Origin: Rubrivivax sp.
Lineage (GTDB): Bacteria > Pseudomonadota > Gammaproteobacteria > Burkholderiales > Burkholderiaceae_C
Reading direction: 5' to 3'
DNA: 64,000 bases
Assembly (NCBI GenBank): GCA_027491255.1
Contig: JAIXWM010000177.1
Span: forward strand, 20,203 to 84,202
Positions 54,408 to 62,892 of this stretch are shown here, one piece after another. The notes beneath the pieces were generated by a model that worked only from the letters and a program-made list of their open reading frames with translations, was not told the origin of the DNA and did not search any database. The position numbers were made by a program, and so were the translations under genes. Within the stretch, counting starts at the first letter, position 1. Each line of letters starts with the position of its first letter.

Positions 54408-55147
54408 CGTCGCCCGCCGTCGCACCCGTGCTCGAGATCCACGCCCTGGTCGGCGGGTATGCCGCGGCCGACCATGTCGTCAAGGGCGTGTCGCTCACGG
54501 TCTCGCCGGGCGAGCTCGTCACGGTGATCGGCCCCAACGGTGCCGGCAAGTCCACGCTGCTGAAACTCGCTTGCGGCCTGCTCGCGCCACGCGAAGGCCG
54601 CGTGCGCCTGGCCGACCGCAATGTCACCGGCGCCTCGCCGCAGAAACTCATCGAGGCGGGCCTGGTCATGGTGCCGCAGGAGAAGAATGTCTTCGGCGCG
54701 CTCACGGTCGAGGAGAACCTGGCGATGGGCTGCATGCTCGCGCCGCGTGCGCTGAAAGCCCGGCGCGAGGCCGTGCATGCGCGCTTCCCCTTGCTCGCGC
54801 AGCGACGCCGGCAGCTCGCGCGCACGCTGTCGGGCGGGCAGCGCCAGTTGCTCGCGCTCGGGCAGGCGCTGATGGCGCAGCCGCGCGTGCTCTTCCTCGA
54901 CGAGCCCACGGCCGGGCTCGCGCCCAAGGCCGCCAGCGAGCTCTTCGACACCATCCGCGCACTGGCGGCCTCGGGCGTGGGCATCCTGATGGTCGAGCAG
55001 AATGCGCTCGAGGCCATGCTCGTCTCCGACCGCGCGGTCGTGCTCGTCGACGGCCGCAACGAGCACGAGGGGCCCGCCCCCGCCTTGGCGCGCGACCCGG
55101 CCATCCGTAAGCTCTTCCTGGGCGGGCGCGGGGTCGCTTCGCCATGA
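54404..55147 (+). CDS. livF: Branched-chain amino acid/amide ABC transporter ATPase, LivF type
   Basis: 247 residues. GPNGAGKS at 43-50, MVPQEKNVFGALTVEENL, LSGGQRQLLALGQALM, LFLDEPTAGLAP and MVEQNALEAM: complete LivF. Starts within the livG stop (ATGA). Pairs with LivG to energise the permease encoded at 56515-58323. Confidence 0.94.
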   Translation: MTSPAVAPVLEIHALVGGYAAADHVVKGVSLTVSPGELVTVIGPNGAGKSTLLKLACGLLAPREGRVRLADRNVTGASPQKLIEAGLVMVPQEKNVFGALTVEENLAMGCMLAPRALKARREAVHARFPLLAQRRRQLARTLSGGQRQLLALGQALMAQPRVLFLDEPTAGLAPKAASELFDTIRALAASGVGILMVEQNALEAMLVSDRAVVLVDGRNEHEGPAPALARDPAIRKLFLGGRGVASP

Positions 55148-55241
55148 AGCCCGGCCATCCGCGCCCGGCGCCGTCCCGCGCGCCGCTGCCACCGAACGTT
55201 TTCAACGCCCCGGCCACCAGGCCTTCTTCAAGGAGACCACG

Positions 55242-56444
55242 ATGACGATCCAGCAACGCCGCCGCACCCTGATCCAGGGCGCCTCCGCACTCGCCGCGGG
55301 CGCGCTGTTCGCGCCGGCCTTCGTGCGCGCGCAGTCAGGCGCGCCGATCAAGCTCGCCACGCTGACACCGCTGACGGGCGCCGGCGGCCCCTACGGCCCG
55401 GTCATGGCCAACACCGCCAAGGCCGTCGTCGACGCCGTCAACGCCGCCGGTGGCGTGCGCGGCCGGCGCGTCGAGCTCGTCTCCGAAGACGACCAGACCA
55501 ACCCCGAGGCTGGCGTGCGCGCCGCGCGCAAGCTGATCGACGTCGACAAGGTCTCGGCCATCATGGGCACGTGGGCCTCTTCGGTGACGACGGCGGTCGC
55601 CCCGCTGTGCTGGGAATCGAAGACCTTCCTGTGCACGGTCTCGGGTGCCGACTCGATCACCCAGCTGCCGCACCAGGGCTTCCTGGTGCGCACCCAGCCC
55701 AACACCACGCTGCAGGGACGCAAGTTCGGCGAGTTCGCGCTCGAGCTCGGCGCCAAGCGCATGTTCTACATGTCGCCGCAGACGCCGTTCACGCAGTCGG
55801 TGTTCAGCAACATCAAGGCCGCGCTCGAGAAAGGCGGCGGCACCGCCGAGCTGCTGATCTACGACGACAAGAAGCCCTCGCTGCGCACCGAGGTCGACCA
55901 GGCGCTGCGCTTCCGCCCCGAGGTCATCTTCATGGGCGGCTACGCGCCCGACACCACGGTCCTGGTCAAGGACATCTTCCGCGCCAACTACCGCGGCAAG
56001 CTGCTGACACTGGCCTACGCGGTGAACCAGAAGGTCGCCGAGGCCAACGTCGAAGCCACCGACGGCGTCTACACCATGGCGCCATCGCCGGCCGAGGGCT
56101 CGGGCGCCTTCAAGCGTGTGGCCGACATCGTCAAGAACGCCAACCCCGACCCCTACAGCTGCCAGGTCTACGACCACGTGTCCATGGTGCTGATGGCCAT
56201 TGCCCAAGGCCGCGACAGTTCAGGCGCCGCCATCCGCGAGAACATCCGCAAGGTCAGCCAGGGCGGCGGCCGGCCGGTGGACAACGCGGTCGACGGCATC
56301 AAGGCCATCGTCGCCGGCGAGAAGGTGGACTACACCGGCGCCTCCGGCCCCTGCGACTTCACCGACATCGGCGACATCCAGGACTGCCGCTTCCGCTACG
56401 AGCAGGCGCGCAAGGGCAAGATCGAGCTGATCCGCGTCGCATGA
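55242..56444 (+). CDS. ABC transporter substrate-binding protein, LivJ/Leu-Ile-Val-type
   Basis: 400 residues. Twin-arginine-like start (QQRRRTLIQGASALAAGALFAPAFVRAQ), then a type I periplasmic-binding fold: IKLATLTPLTGAGGPYGPVMANTAKAVVDAVNAAGGVRGRRVELVSEDDQTNPEAGVRAARKLI broken at normal turns. ATG at 55242 with AGGAGACCACG. Family ligands include branched-chain amino acids, urea, amides and aromatic acids; this ligand is not known. Confidence 0.93.
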   Translation: MTIQQRRRTLIQGASALAAGALFAPAFVRAQSGAPIKLATLTPLTGAGGPYGPVMANTAKAVVDAVNAAGGVRGRRVELVSEDDQTNPEAGVRAARKLIDVDKVSAIMGTWASSVTTAVAPLCWESKTFLCTVSGADSITQLPHQGFLVRTQPNTTLQGRKFGEFALELGAKRMFYMSPQTPFTQSVFSNIKAALEKGGGTAELLIYDDKKPSLRTEVDQALRFRPEVIFMGGYAPDTTVLVKDIFRANYRGKLLTLAYAVNQKVAEANVEATDGVYTMAPSPAEGSGAFKRVADIVKNANPDPYSCQVYDHVSMVLMAIAQGRDSSGAAIRENIRKVSQGGGRPVDNAVDGIKAIVAGEKVDYTGASGPCDFTDIGDIQDCRFRYEQARKGKIELIRVA

Positions 56445-56514
56445 CGACGGGCTGCGCACGCGGTGAGCAGCGCGCCAGGCGCGCTGCCGCGGCGCCCCTC
56501 GCGGGGGCCTGCCG

Positions 56515-57384
56515 ATGATCGAGGCCCTCGTCCAGGCGCTGATCAACGGCGTGATCGCCGGCACCATCCTCGCGGTGCCGGCGATCGGCTTCTCGGCCAT
56601 CTTCGCCGTCCTGAACTATCCGAACTTCACGATCGGCTCGCTCGCCGCCACCGGCGCCTATGCCGGCTACCTGGCCAACACGCAGCTCGGCTGGCCGCTG
56701 GCGCTTTCGCTGGGCGTGGCCTTTGCCGGCGCGGCGGTGGTGGGCGTCGTGCACGAGTGGGCCGCGGTGCGACCGCTGCAGAAGGCCGGGGCGCTGATCA
56801 TGGCGATCGCCTCGCTGGCCGGCGGCATCGTGGTCGAGAACCTGCTGCGCCTGGCCTTCGGCAACGAGCAGCGCGGCTACGAGCTGCCGCTGGCGCGTGA
56901 CATCGTCTTCGCCGAGGTCTGGCGCGTCGGGCCGCAGCAGATGAAGAACTTCGCCATGGCGCTGTGCATCATGGCGGCGATCTGGGCCTTCCTGCGCTGG
57001 ACGCGCACCGGCCGCTCGATGCGCGCCGTGGCCGACAACCGCGACCTCGCCCGCCTGCGCGGCATCGAGCCCGAGCGCGTGGCCGTGGTCACGGTGGCCG
57101 TCGGCGCCGGTCTGGCCGGCTTCGGCGGCATGCTGATCGGCCTGGACACCACGCTCGAGCCCTTCATGGGGCAGCGCCTGCTGCTGTCGATCTTCGCCGC
57201 GGCGGTGCTGGGCGGCCTGGGCTCGATCCCGGGCGCGGTGGCCGGCGCGCTGCTGATCGGCGTGGTCGAGGAGGTCTCGGTGCTCTTCATCAACCCCGCC
57301 TACAAGAGCGCGGTGGCCTTTGCCGCCATCCTGCTCGTGCTGACCTTCAGGCCGGCCGGGCTGTTCGGCACGCGCCAGAGCTGA
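56515..57384 (+). CDS. livH: ABC transporter permease, LivH type
   Basis: 289 residues with about eight membrane segments; VQALINGVIAGTILAVPAIGFSAIFAVLNYPNFTIGSLAATGAYAGYL at the N-terminus and FLRWTRTGRSMRAVADNRDLARLRGIEPERVAVVTVAVGAGLAGFGGMLIG, the LivH cytoplasmic coupling region. Followed by livM after 12 bp. A 70-bp gap separates it from the binding-protein gene. Confidence 0.93.
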   Translation: MIEALVQALINGVIAGTILAVPAIGFSAIFAVLNYPNFTIGSLAATGAYAGYLANTQLGWPLALSLGVAFAGAAVVGVVHEWAAVRPLQKAGALIMAIASLAGGIVVENLLRLAFGNEQRGYELPLARDIVFAEVWRVGPQQMKNFAMALCIMAAIWAFLRWTRTGRSMRAVADNRDLARLRGIEPERVAVVTVAVGAGLAGFGGMLIGLDTTLEPFMGQRLLLSIFAAAVLGGLGSIPGAVAGALLIGVVEEVSVLFINPAYKSAVAFAAILLVLTFRPAGLFGTRQS

Positions 57385-57396
57385 GAGGGGGCAGGC

Positions 57397-58323
57397 ATGG
57401 AGAACTACCTCGTCGCGATGCTGGTCACCGCCGGCATCTACGCCTTGCTTGCGCAATCGGTCACGCTCGCCTGGGGCATGACCGGGCTGGTCAACCTGGG
57501 GCTGGCGGGCTTCTGGGCCATCGGCGCCTACGCCTCGGCACTGACCACGCAGGGCGGCGCGGTGCCGGTGCCGGTGGGGCTGCTGCTGGCGCTGGCCGCG
57601 GGTGCGGTGGCCGGTCTCGTCGTCACCTTCTCGACGCTGCGCCTGCGCGACGACTACCTGGCCATCGTCACGCTGGGCTTCGCCGAGGTCGTGCGCCTGG
57701 CGGCCGCCAACGAGATCTGGCTCACGCGGGGCAGCGACGGCATCTCCAACATCCCTGGCCACTTCGCGCGCACCCCGACCTTCCACTTCAACCTGGCCTG
57801 GCTTGCGGTGGTCACGGTGCTCGTCTTCGCCGCATGGTGGTCCCTGCGGCGGCTCGCCGCCGCGCCCTGGGGCCGGGCGCTGCGCGCGATCCGCGAGGAC
57901 CAGATCGTCGCCAGCGTCGCCGGCAAGCCGGTGGTGCGCATGAAGGCCGAGGCCTTCGCGATCTCGGCCGCGATCGCGGCCCTGGCCGGCGCGCTGTACG
58001 GCCACTACAACTCCTACATCGCCCCCGACCTGTTCCAGCCCCTGGTGACGATCTACGTCTTCCTCGCCGTCACTGCCGGCGGCAATGGCCGCGCCACGGG
58101 CGCGGTGGTCGGCGCCTACCTGCTGATCGCCTTCCTCGAGGGCACACGCTTCGTCGCCGACGCGGTGCCCGGAGTGACGCCGCTGCAGGCGGCGGCGCTG
58201 CGCGAGATCGCGGTGGGCGTGGCGCTGATCCTGGTGCTGCGGCTGCGGCCGCAGGGCCTGTTCCCGGAACGCAACCAGCAGGCGCCGACAGGCGGCGCCG
58301 CTCCCTTGGAGTCGAGCCGATGA
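57397..58323 (+). CDS. livM: ABC transporter permease, LivM type
   Basis: 308 residues. Multiple membrane segments with LVNLGLAGFWAIGAYASAL, LRDDYLAIVTLGFAEVVRL, WGRALRAIREDQIVASVAGKPVVRMKAEAFAISAAIAALAGALYGHYNSYIAPDLF and a C-terminal LRLRPQGLFPERN: LivM. Stop overlaps the GAF-domain gene start by 4 bp. Confidence 0.93.
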   Translation: MENYLVAMLVTAGIYALLAQSVTLAWGMTGLVNLGLAGFWAIGAYASALTTQGGAVPVPVGLLLALAAGAVAGLVVTFSTLRLRDDYLAIVTLGFAEVVRLAAANEIWLTRGSDGISNIPGHFARTPTFHFNLAWLAVVTVLVFAAWWSLRRLAAAPWGRALRAIREDQIVASVAGKPVVRMKAEAFAISAAIAALAGALYGHYNSYIAPDLFQPLVTIYVFLAVTAGGNGRATGAVVGAYLLIAFLEGTRFVADAVPGVTPLQAAALREIAVGVALILVLRLRPQGLFPERNQQAPTGGAAPLESSR

Positions 58324-58853
58324 GCACCCCGTCCACCCCTCCCAACCCCCTGGGCGCCGAGCCTGTCGCCCGCCTGGCGCGGCTGTCCGAGGCTGCTGCC
58401 GCGGCAAGCACGCCGCAGACCGTCTTCGCCGCCGCCGACGCCGCGATGAAGGAGCTCATCGGCCACCGCCTGTTCACGCTGCTGTTCGTCGTGCCCGGCG
58501 GCGCCGAGGTCGAGCGCATCTACTCCTCGGACCCGGTGGCCTACCCGCTCACCGGGCGCAAGCCCATGGGGCCCACCCCCTGGGGCGAGCACGTCATCGT
58601 CGGACGTCGGGCCTGGCTGGGCCGCGACATGGAGGCCATCCGCTGGGCCTTCTTCGACCACGCGTTGATCGCAAGCCTGGGCTGCGGCACCTGCATCAAC
58701 GTGCCGGTGTGCGCGCTCGGCGAGGTCGTGGGGACGATGAACATCCTCGACCGCGAGCACGCCTTCGACGAGCGCCACGTCGCGCTCGCGCAGGCGGCGG
58801 CGCCGGCTCTGGCGCCGGCTTTCCTGGCGGTGATGGGACGGCTGAAGGGCTGA
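58320..58853 (+). CDS. GAF-domain protein coupled to the Liv operon
   Basis: 177 residues forming one GAF domain: LARLSEAAAAASTPQTVFAAADAAMKELIGHRLFTLLFVVPGG...RIYSSDP, LIASLGCGTCINVPVCALGEVVGTMNILDRE and AFDERHVALAQAAAPALAPAF. GAF domains bind small ligands. Located at the 3' end of the Liv operon with an ATGA overlap, it may sense the imported compound; this is inferred from position only. Confidence 0.85.
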   Translation: MSTPSTPPNPLGAEPVARLARLSEAAAAASTPQTVFAAADAAMKELIGHRLFTLLFVVPGGAEVERIYSSDPVAYPLTGRKPMGPTPWGEHVIVGRRAWLGRDMEAIRWAFFDHALIASLGCGTCINVPVCALGEVVGTMNILDREHAFDERHVALAQAAAPALAPAFLAVMGRLKG

Positions 58854-58934
58854 CGCGCCGACCGGCGCGGGCCAGGCCGGGCCGGCAACCGCAGGACCCG
58901 GCGGGCCCCGCCGCAACGGCGGCGCGCCGGGCCG

Positions 58935-59957
58935 CTACAGGAGTTGCTCGCGCGCGATCGGCACGCCGACGACGAAGACGCAGTCGCCCTGCTCGGTGAC
59001 CGGGATCGCCTTGGTGGCGACGACGATGCCGTCGGAAGGCGAGCACAGCAGCTCGGGCGGGCGGTCCGGGCGGTCCATGAACCACAGCCGGCCCACCGGC
59101 TGGCCGCTGGCGACGCGCTCACCCGGCTCGAGCATGGCCTCGAACAGGCCGTCCTCGGGCGAGACGACGATGTTGCGCGGGTCCCGGCCGTCGATGATCA
59201 CCGCAGGCGGCAGGCCGAGCGAGGCCCGGGTCTGCACCTCGCCCTCGAGCACGCCGACGTGACGCAGCACGTTGTTGAGCCCACTCCAGGCCAGGCGGTG
59301 GATGGGCGCCGGCGTGCGCCCGCCGCCACCGAGTTCGGTCGTGACCACGAGCTTGCCCTGGTTCTCGGCCTCCACCGGCAGCAGGCCCTTGCCGTTGACG
59401 TCGATGTAGAGGTAGTGGTGGTCGGTGCACCAGGCCTCCATGGCCTCGAGCATGGCTCGGCGCTGCGCCGGATCGTCCACCACATGCATGTGGGAACAGG
59501 GCAGGAACCACGCGCTGCGCCCGCCCGAGTGGATGTCGATCACGACATCGGCCATCGGGAACAGCACCCGCGTCAGGAAGTCCGCCAGCTGCTCGTGCGG
59601 CGGGCCGTCGGGCCGGCCCGGGAAGGCGCGGTTGAAGTTCGCGCCCGAGGGCCAGTTGCGCGTGTTGGCCTTCGACGCCCCGGGCGACAGCACCGGGACC
59701 ACGATGACCCGGCCGGTGACCTGTCCGGGCTGCAGCTCGCTGAGCAGGCGCATCGCCGCGACCTGCCCCTCGTACTCGTCGCCATGGTTGCCGCCGAGCA
59801 CCAGCACCGTCGGCCCCGCGCCGTTGACGACGCAGCCGATGTGGATGAAGGTGCTGGCCCAGCCCGCGGTGTTGGTGATCTTGTTGATGCGCAGGTGGCC
59901 GATGCGCTTGCCCGGCGCGTGCAGGTCGATGCTGCAGGAGACGGTGGACGGGCTCAT
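58935..59957 (-). CDS. DoeB-like/aspartoacylase-family deacylase
   Basis: 340 residues. Zinc site HGDEYEG (near residue 58), VIDIHSGG with the late His, and NFNRAFPGRPDG; C-terminal lipoyl-like half-barrel (PEDGLFEAMLEPGERVASGQPVGRL). It is the layout of N-acetyl-diaminobutyrate deacetylase DoeB and related AstE-family enzymes. ATG at 59955-59957 overlaps the stop of a 26-residue ORF upstream. Convergent with the Liv operon; the nearby GntR-like palindrome suggests substrate control. Confidence 0.87.
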   Translation of the reverse strand: MSPSTVSCSIDLHAPGKRIGHLRINKITNTAGWASTFIHIGCVVNGAGPTVLVLGGNHGDEYEGQVAAMRLLSELQPGQVTGRVIVVPVLSPGASKANTRNWPSGANFNRAFPGRPDGPPHEQLADFLTRVLFPMADVVIDIHSGGRSAWFLPCSHMHVVDDPAQRRAMLEAMEAWCTDHHYLYIDVNGKGLLPVEAENQGKLVVTTELGGGGRTPAPIHRLAWSGLNNVLRHVGVLEGEVQTRASLGLPPAVIIDGRDPRNIVVSPEDGLFEAMLEPGERVASGQPVGRLWFMDRPDRPPELLCSPSDGIVVATKAIPVTEQGDCVFVVGVPIAREQLL

Positions 59958-60034
59958 GACCGGCCCCCGGCGACCGCGGCCACGCGGCCAGCGGCGATCA
60001 CGGACAGTTCAAGGCCACAGGCACTGGGCTTCAT
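59954..60034 (-). CDS. Short ORF coupled to the DoeB-like gene (26 residues)
   Basis: ATG at 60032-60034 with GGAGGTG 5-6 bases upstream, a better ribosome site than that of the deacylase. It reads MKPSACGLELSVIAAGRVAA then VAGGRS and its TGA overlaps the deacylase ATG (ATGA). It could be a translational leader or a small protein. No family is recognised. Confidence 0.5.
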   Translation of the reverse strand: MKPSACGLELSVIAAGRVAAVAGGRS

Positions 60035-60058
60035 GGTTGCACCTCCATCTTGCGGCCT

Positions 60059-60072
60059 ATTGTATACAGTAT
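60059..60072. promoter_or_regulatory. GntR-like palindrome with overlapping -10
   Basis: ATTGTATACAGTAT, containing the GTATAC centre and fitting the TTGTATACAA-type operator of FadR/VanR-branch GntR regulators. On the minus strand TACAAT within it is a possible -10 box for the short ORF and deacylase, so binding would repress. No gntR gene is in the window. Confidence 0.6.
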
Positions 60073-60205
60073 TCCGCCGGCCCCATGCAGCCTTCCGCCC
60101 TCTCACGAACGCCTTGCATGACACCCCAAGGCGTCGCGCCTGCCCCGCACGACACGCCCGCCGCGCCGGTCCGCACGGCAGGCGCAGAGCAACTTGCGCC
60201 GAAGA

Positions 60206-61072
60206 TCAGTCGTATCGGTAGAAGCCGTGGCCGCTCTTGCGGCCCAGCCGGCCGGCGGCCACCATCTCCTTCAGCAGCGGCGCCGGGCGGTACTTGGGAT
60301 CGGCAAAACCGTCGTAGAACACGTTCATCACCGCCAGCATCGTGTCCAGGCCGATCATGTCGGCCAGCGCCAGCGGCCCGATCGGGTGGTTGCAGCCCAG
60401 GCGCATGCCGGTGTCGATGTCCTCGGGCGTGGCCAGCCCTTCGTCGAGCACGAAGATGGCCTCGTTGATCATCGGGCACAGGATGCGGTTGACGACGAAG
60501 CCCGGGCGGTTGCGCACCGTGATCGGCGTCTTGCCCACCAGGCGGGCGAAGGCCATGGCGCGCGCATGGGTCGCGTCCGAGGTCTGCAGGCCGCGGATGA
60601 TCTCCAGCAGCGCCATCATCGGCACCGGGTTGAAGAAGTGCGTGCCGATCAGGCGCTCGGGGCGCTGCAGCACCGCGGCGAGCTGCGTGATCGAGATCGA
60701 CGAGGTGTTGGTCGCGATCACCGCGTCGGCATCGGCCAGACGGTCGAGCTCGCGCAGGATGCGCAGCTTGAGCTCGAGGTTCTCGGTCGCGGCCTCGATC
60801 ACGAGGCTGGCGCCGGCGATGTCGGTGTAGGCCGTGCTGCCGCGCACCCGCGCCTGCGCCGCCTGGCTGTCGGCGGCTGCCAGCGTGCCCTTCTTCACCA
60901 GCCGGTCCAGGCTGCGCGCCAGCGTGGACTTGCCGCGCTGCACCGCCTCGTCGCTGATGTCGATCATGGTCACCTGCAGTCCCGCCATCGCCGCCACCTG
61001 CGCGATGCCGTTGCCCATGGTGCCGGCGCCGATGACGGCGATCGCCCGCAGGCTTGCTTCGTGTTGGTCCAT
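60206..61072 (-). CDS. 3-hydroxybutyryl-CoA dehydrogenase
   Basis: 288 residues. NAD-binding IAVIGAGTMGNGIAQVAAMAG at the N-terminus, IEAATENLELKLRILRELD, ATNTSSISITQLAA, THFFNPVPMM with the catalytic His, and the C-terminal GMRLGCNHPIGPLALADMIGLD and RKSGHGFYRYD. It oxidises 3-hydroxyacyl-CoA, chiefly (S)-3-hydroxybutyryl-CoA, in fatty acid, PHB-linked or phenylacetate pathways. ATG 61072 is preferred for its GAGG at 6 bases; ATG 61078 is alternative. Confidence 0.95.
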   Translation of the reverse strand: MDQHEASLRAIAVIGAGTMGNGIAQVAAMAGLQVTMIDISDEAVQRGKSTLARSLDRLVKKGTLAAADSQAAQARVRGSTAYTDIAGASLVIEAATENLELKLRILRELDRLADADAVIATNTSSISITQLAAVLQRPERLIGTHFFNPVPMMALLEIIRGLQTSDATHARAMAFARLVGKTPITVRNRPGFVVNRILCPMINEAIFVLDEGLATPEDIDTGMRLGCNHPIGPLALADMIGLDTMLAVMNVFYDGFADPKYRPAPLLKEMVAAGRLGRKSGHGFYRYD

Positions 61073-61206
61073 CTTCATCCTCGTCTGACAGTCAGGGAAT
61101 CGTGAACGGGCGGCCTGGGGTGGCCACGATCCGTCAGCGTCGAGCTTAGCGCCTGGCGCTGACGGCAGGCCGAGGCCAGCGGGCATGGCCGCGCCTGCCG
61201 AGCCCC

Positions 61207-61998
61207 TCAAGGCCGCAGGTGCAGGAACTCGCGCAGCGCCGCGGTGAAGGACTCGGGTTGCTCCAGGTTCGCCAGGTGTGCCGCCTCGGGCAGGACCACC
61301 AGGCGCGAGCCGGGCGTGTGGGCGTGGATCTCCTCGGACATGGCCAGCGGCGTGCCCGGATCGTCGGCGCCGCAGATGACGAGAACGGGGCAGTCGATCT
61401 CGCGCAGGCGCGCGGTGAGGTCGATCTTCGGGATGGCCTGGCTGCAGCCCACGTAGCCGGCCACCGGCGTGGCGACGATGAGCTGGCGCACCGCCCCCAC
61501 CACCTCGGGACACCGGGCGTGAAAGGCGGGCGTGAACCAGCGCTGCAGCGTCGGCTCGGCCAGCGGGCCCATGCCCTGCGTCAGTGCGACCTCGATGCGC
61601 TGCGCCCACACCGCCGCCGCCTCGGCGGGGTAGCGGCTCGTCGTGTCGGCCAGCGTCAGGCTGCGCAGCCGGCCCGGGTACTTCAAGGCATAGGTCTGGC
61701 CGATCATCCCGCCCATCGACAGCCCGCAGAAGTGCGCGCGCTCCACGCCAAGCGCGCCCAGCAGCGCGTGCAGGTCGTCGGCGAGCAGCTCCAGCGTGTA
61801 GGGCCCCGGCGGGGCCTCGGTGCCGCCGTGACCGCGCGTGTCGTAGGCCAGGATGCGGTAGTCGCCCTTCAGCGCCTCGATCTGCGGCCCCCACATCGCC
61901 AAGCTGCAGGCCAGCGAGTGCGACAGCACGAGCCAGGGCGCGCCCTCGGGACCGTGGAGTTCGAAGTTCGTCGTCAGTGCGTCGAGTTGCAGCTTCAT
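61207..61998 (-). CDS. pcaD: 3-oxoadipate enol-lactonase
   Basis: 263 residues, alpha/beta hydrolase. LSHSLACSLAMW (oxyanion region), YDTRGHGGTEAPPGPYTLELLADD, nucleophile elbow FCGLSMGGMIGQ, LADTTSRYPAEAAAVWAQRI, and the catalytic His in PEAAHLANLEQPE. The set is characteristic of PcaD, which opens 3-oxoadipate enol-lactone in the protocatechuate/catechol branch of the beta-ketoadipate pathway. No other pca genes are nearby, so related lactonases cannot be excluded. Located 134 bp upstream of the dehydrogenase on the same strand. Confidence 0.85.
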   Translation of the reverse strand: MKLQLDALTTNFELHGPEGAPWLVLSHSLACSLAMWGPQIEALKGDYRILAYDTRGHGGTEAPPGPYTLELLADDLHALLGALGVERAHFCGLSMGGMIGQTYALKYPGRLRSLTLADTTSRYPAEAAAVWAQRIEVALTQGMGPLAEPTLQRWFTPAFHARCPEVVGAVRQLIVATPVAGYVGCSQAIPKIDLTARLREIDCPVLVICGADDPGTPLAMSEEIHAHTPGSRLVVLPEAAHLANLEQPESFTAALREFLHLRP

Positions 61999-62582
61999 CG
62001 CCGAGGTGTCTCCGTGCAAACCGGGGGCAGGCGAGCACCGCAACCCGCGTTGCGGCGTCGCCGCGCCCCCATCGCGGCAATGTAGCGCCGTCGCGGCCCA
62101 GGGCCCGGGCCGCGCGACGGACTGCCGCCAAAGGCCGGCAGAACGCGCCGCGAGGGAAGGTCTGCAAAACCCCCGGGCAGACGTGCTTGTCTACCGAGGG
62201 AAGCGGAGGGACTGACACCACGCACTGGGACATCGACATCATCCCGGGCGCACGGTCCCGCACGAGGAGATGGACGCCGCCATCGCGGTGCAGGTGGCGC
62301 GCGCGATGATCTGGCCAAGAGCACGGACTACCCTTTCGCAAGGGCTGGGCAGCTCGAGCCCCAAGCCGCGAGCGCGGGTTGCCGCCGGACCGACCCGGTT
62401 TCACTCCACCGTCACCGATTTCGCCAGCGGGCGGCGACAAATCGCCCCAGGACCGAGACATCAGGCAAGCCAAGGCGCTGGCACGCGCAGGCCATGGCCC
62501 AGGCCTGAGCGGCCGCCGGCCCTGAAGGTCAGCTTCGAGCTCATCCATCACTGACAGCGGCGGGCCGTAGCAGAATCGGCAT
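61999..62582. other. Intergenic region without a supported gene
   Basis: About 580 bp between pcaD and the 62617 gene. I see no ORF with start signals and family resemblance. A phrase around 62397-62431 (TTTCACTCCACCGTCACCGA) is like a sequence I associate with intergenic repeats near mobile DNA in proteobacteria, which I cannot verify. Possibly a decayed segment. Confidence 0.4.
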
Positions 62583-62588
62583 ACATTC
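62583..62588 (+). promoter_or_regulatory. -10-like box of the 62617 operon
   Basis: TACATT, 28 bases before the ATG at 62617, which itself has GGAGCG at 9-14 bases upstream. The -35 is not clear. Confidence 0.4.
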
Positions 62589-62616
62589 ATTTCTCCGTCC
62601 GACTGGAGCGCCCACC

Positions 62617-62892
62617 ATGCCTCGCATCCCTGTGCTGGACGAAGCATCCATGCAGACCGCCGAGTCGCAGATTCCGCAACTGGCCCATCGGGCCGGGCTG
62701 GCGGCGCATCGGCGCGCAGTGAGCAGCCACGACACCATCCTGGTCATGAAGTCTCCCAGCGGCGACCTGGTGGCGCGGCAAACCAGCGGCCAGGTGGTGG
62801 TCCTCAAGACGCTGCCTGCTGCCACGCCGGTGCGCGCGGGCACGGTGTTCAAGCGGGCCGCCAAGCGCGCCAGCAAGGCCGGCGGACGGTGA
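62617..62892 (+). CDS. Small protein upstream of and overlapping a zeta-toxin-like gene (possible antitoxin)
   Basis: 91 residues, ATG with GGAG upstream. An N-terminal helix (QIPQLAHRAGLAAHRRAVSSHDT), a short beta stretch (TILVMKSPSGDLVARQTSGQVVVLKTLP) and a basic tail. Its TGA overlaps the GTG start of the zeta-like gene by 4 bases (GTGA), so both form one operon. The position suggests antitoxin or chaperone, but I do not recognise the family and this is positional inference. Confidence 0.65.
   Translation: MPRIPVLDEASMQTAESQIPQLAHRAGLAAHRRAVSSHDTILVMKSPSGDLVARQTSGQVVVLKTLPAATPVRAGTVFKRAAKRASKAGGR

Noticed and set aside
62206..62560. Possible decayed gene or transposon remnant
   Set aside because: Phrases such as FHSTVTDFA are suggestive but no continuous homologous frame or inverted repeat can be shown.
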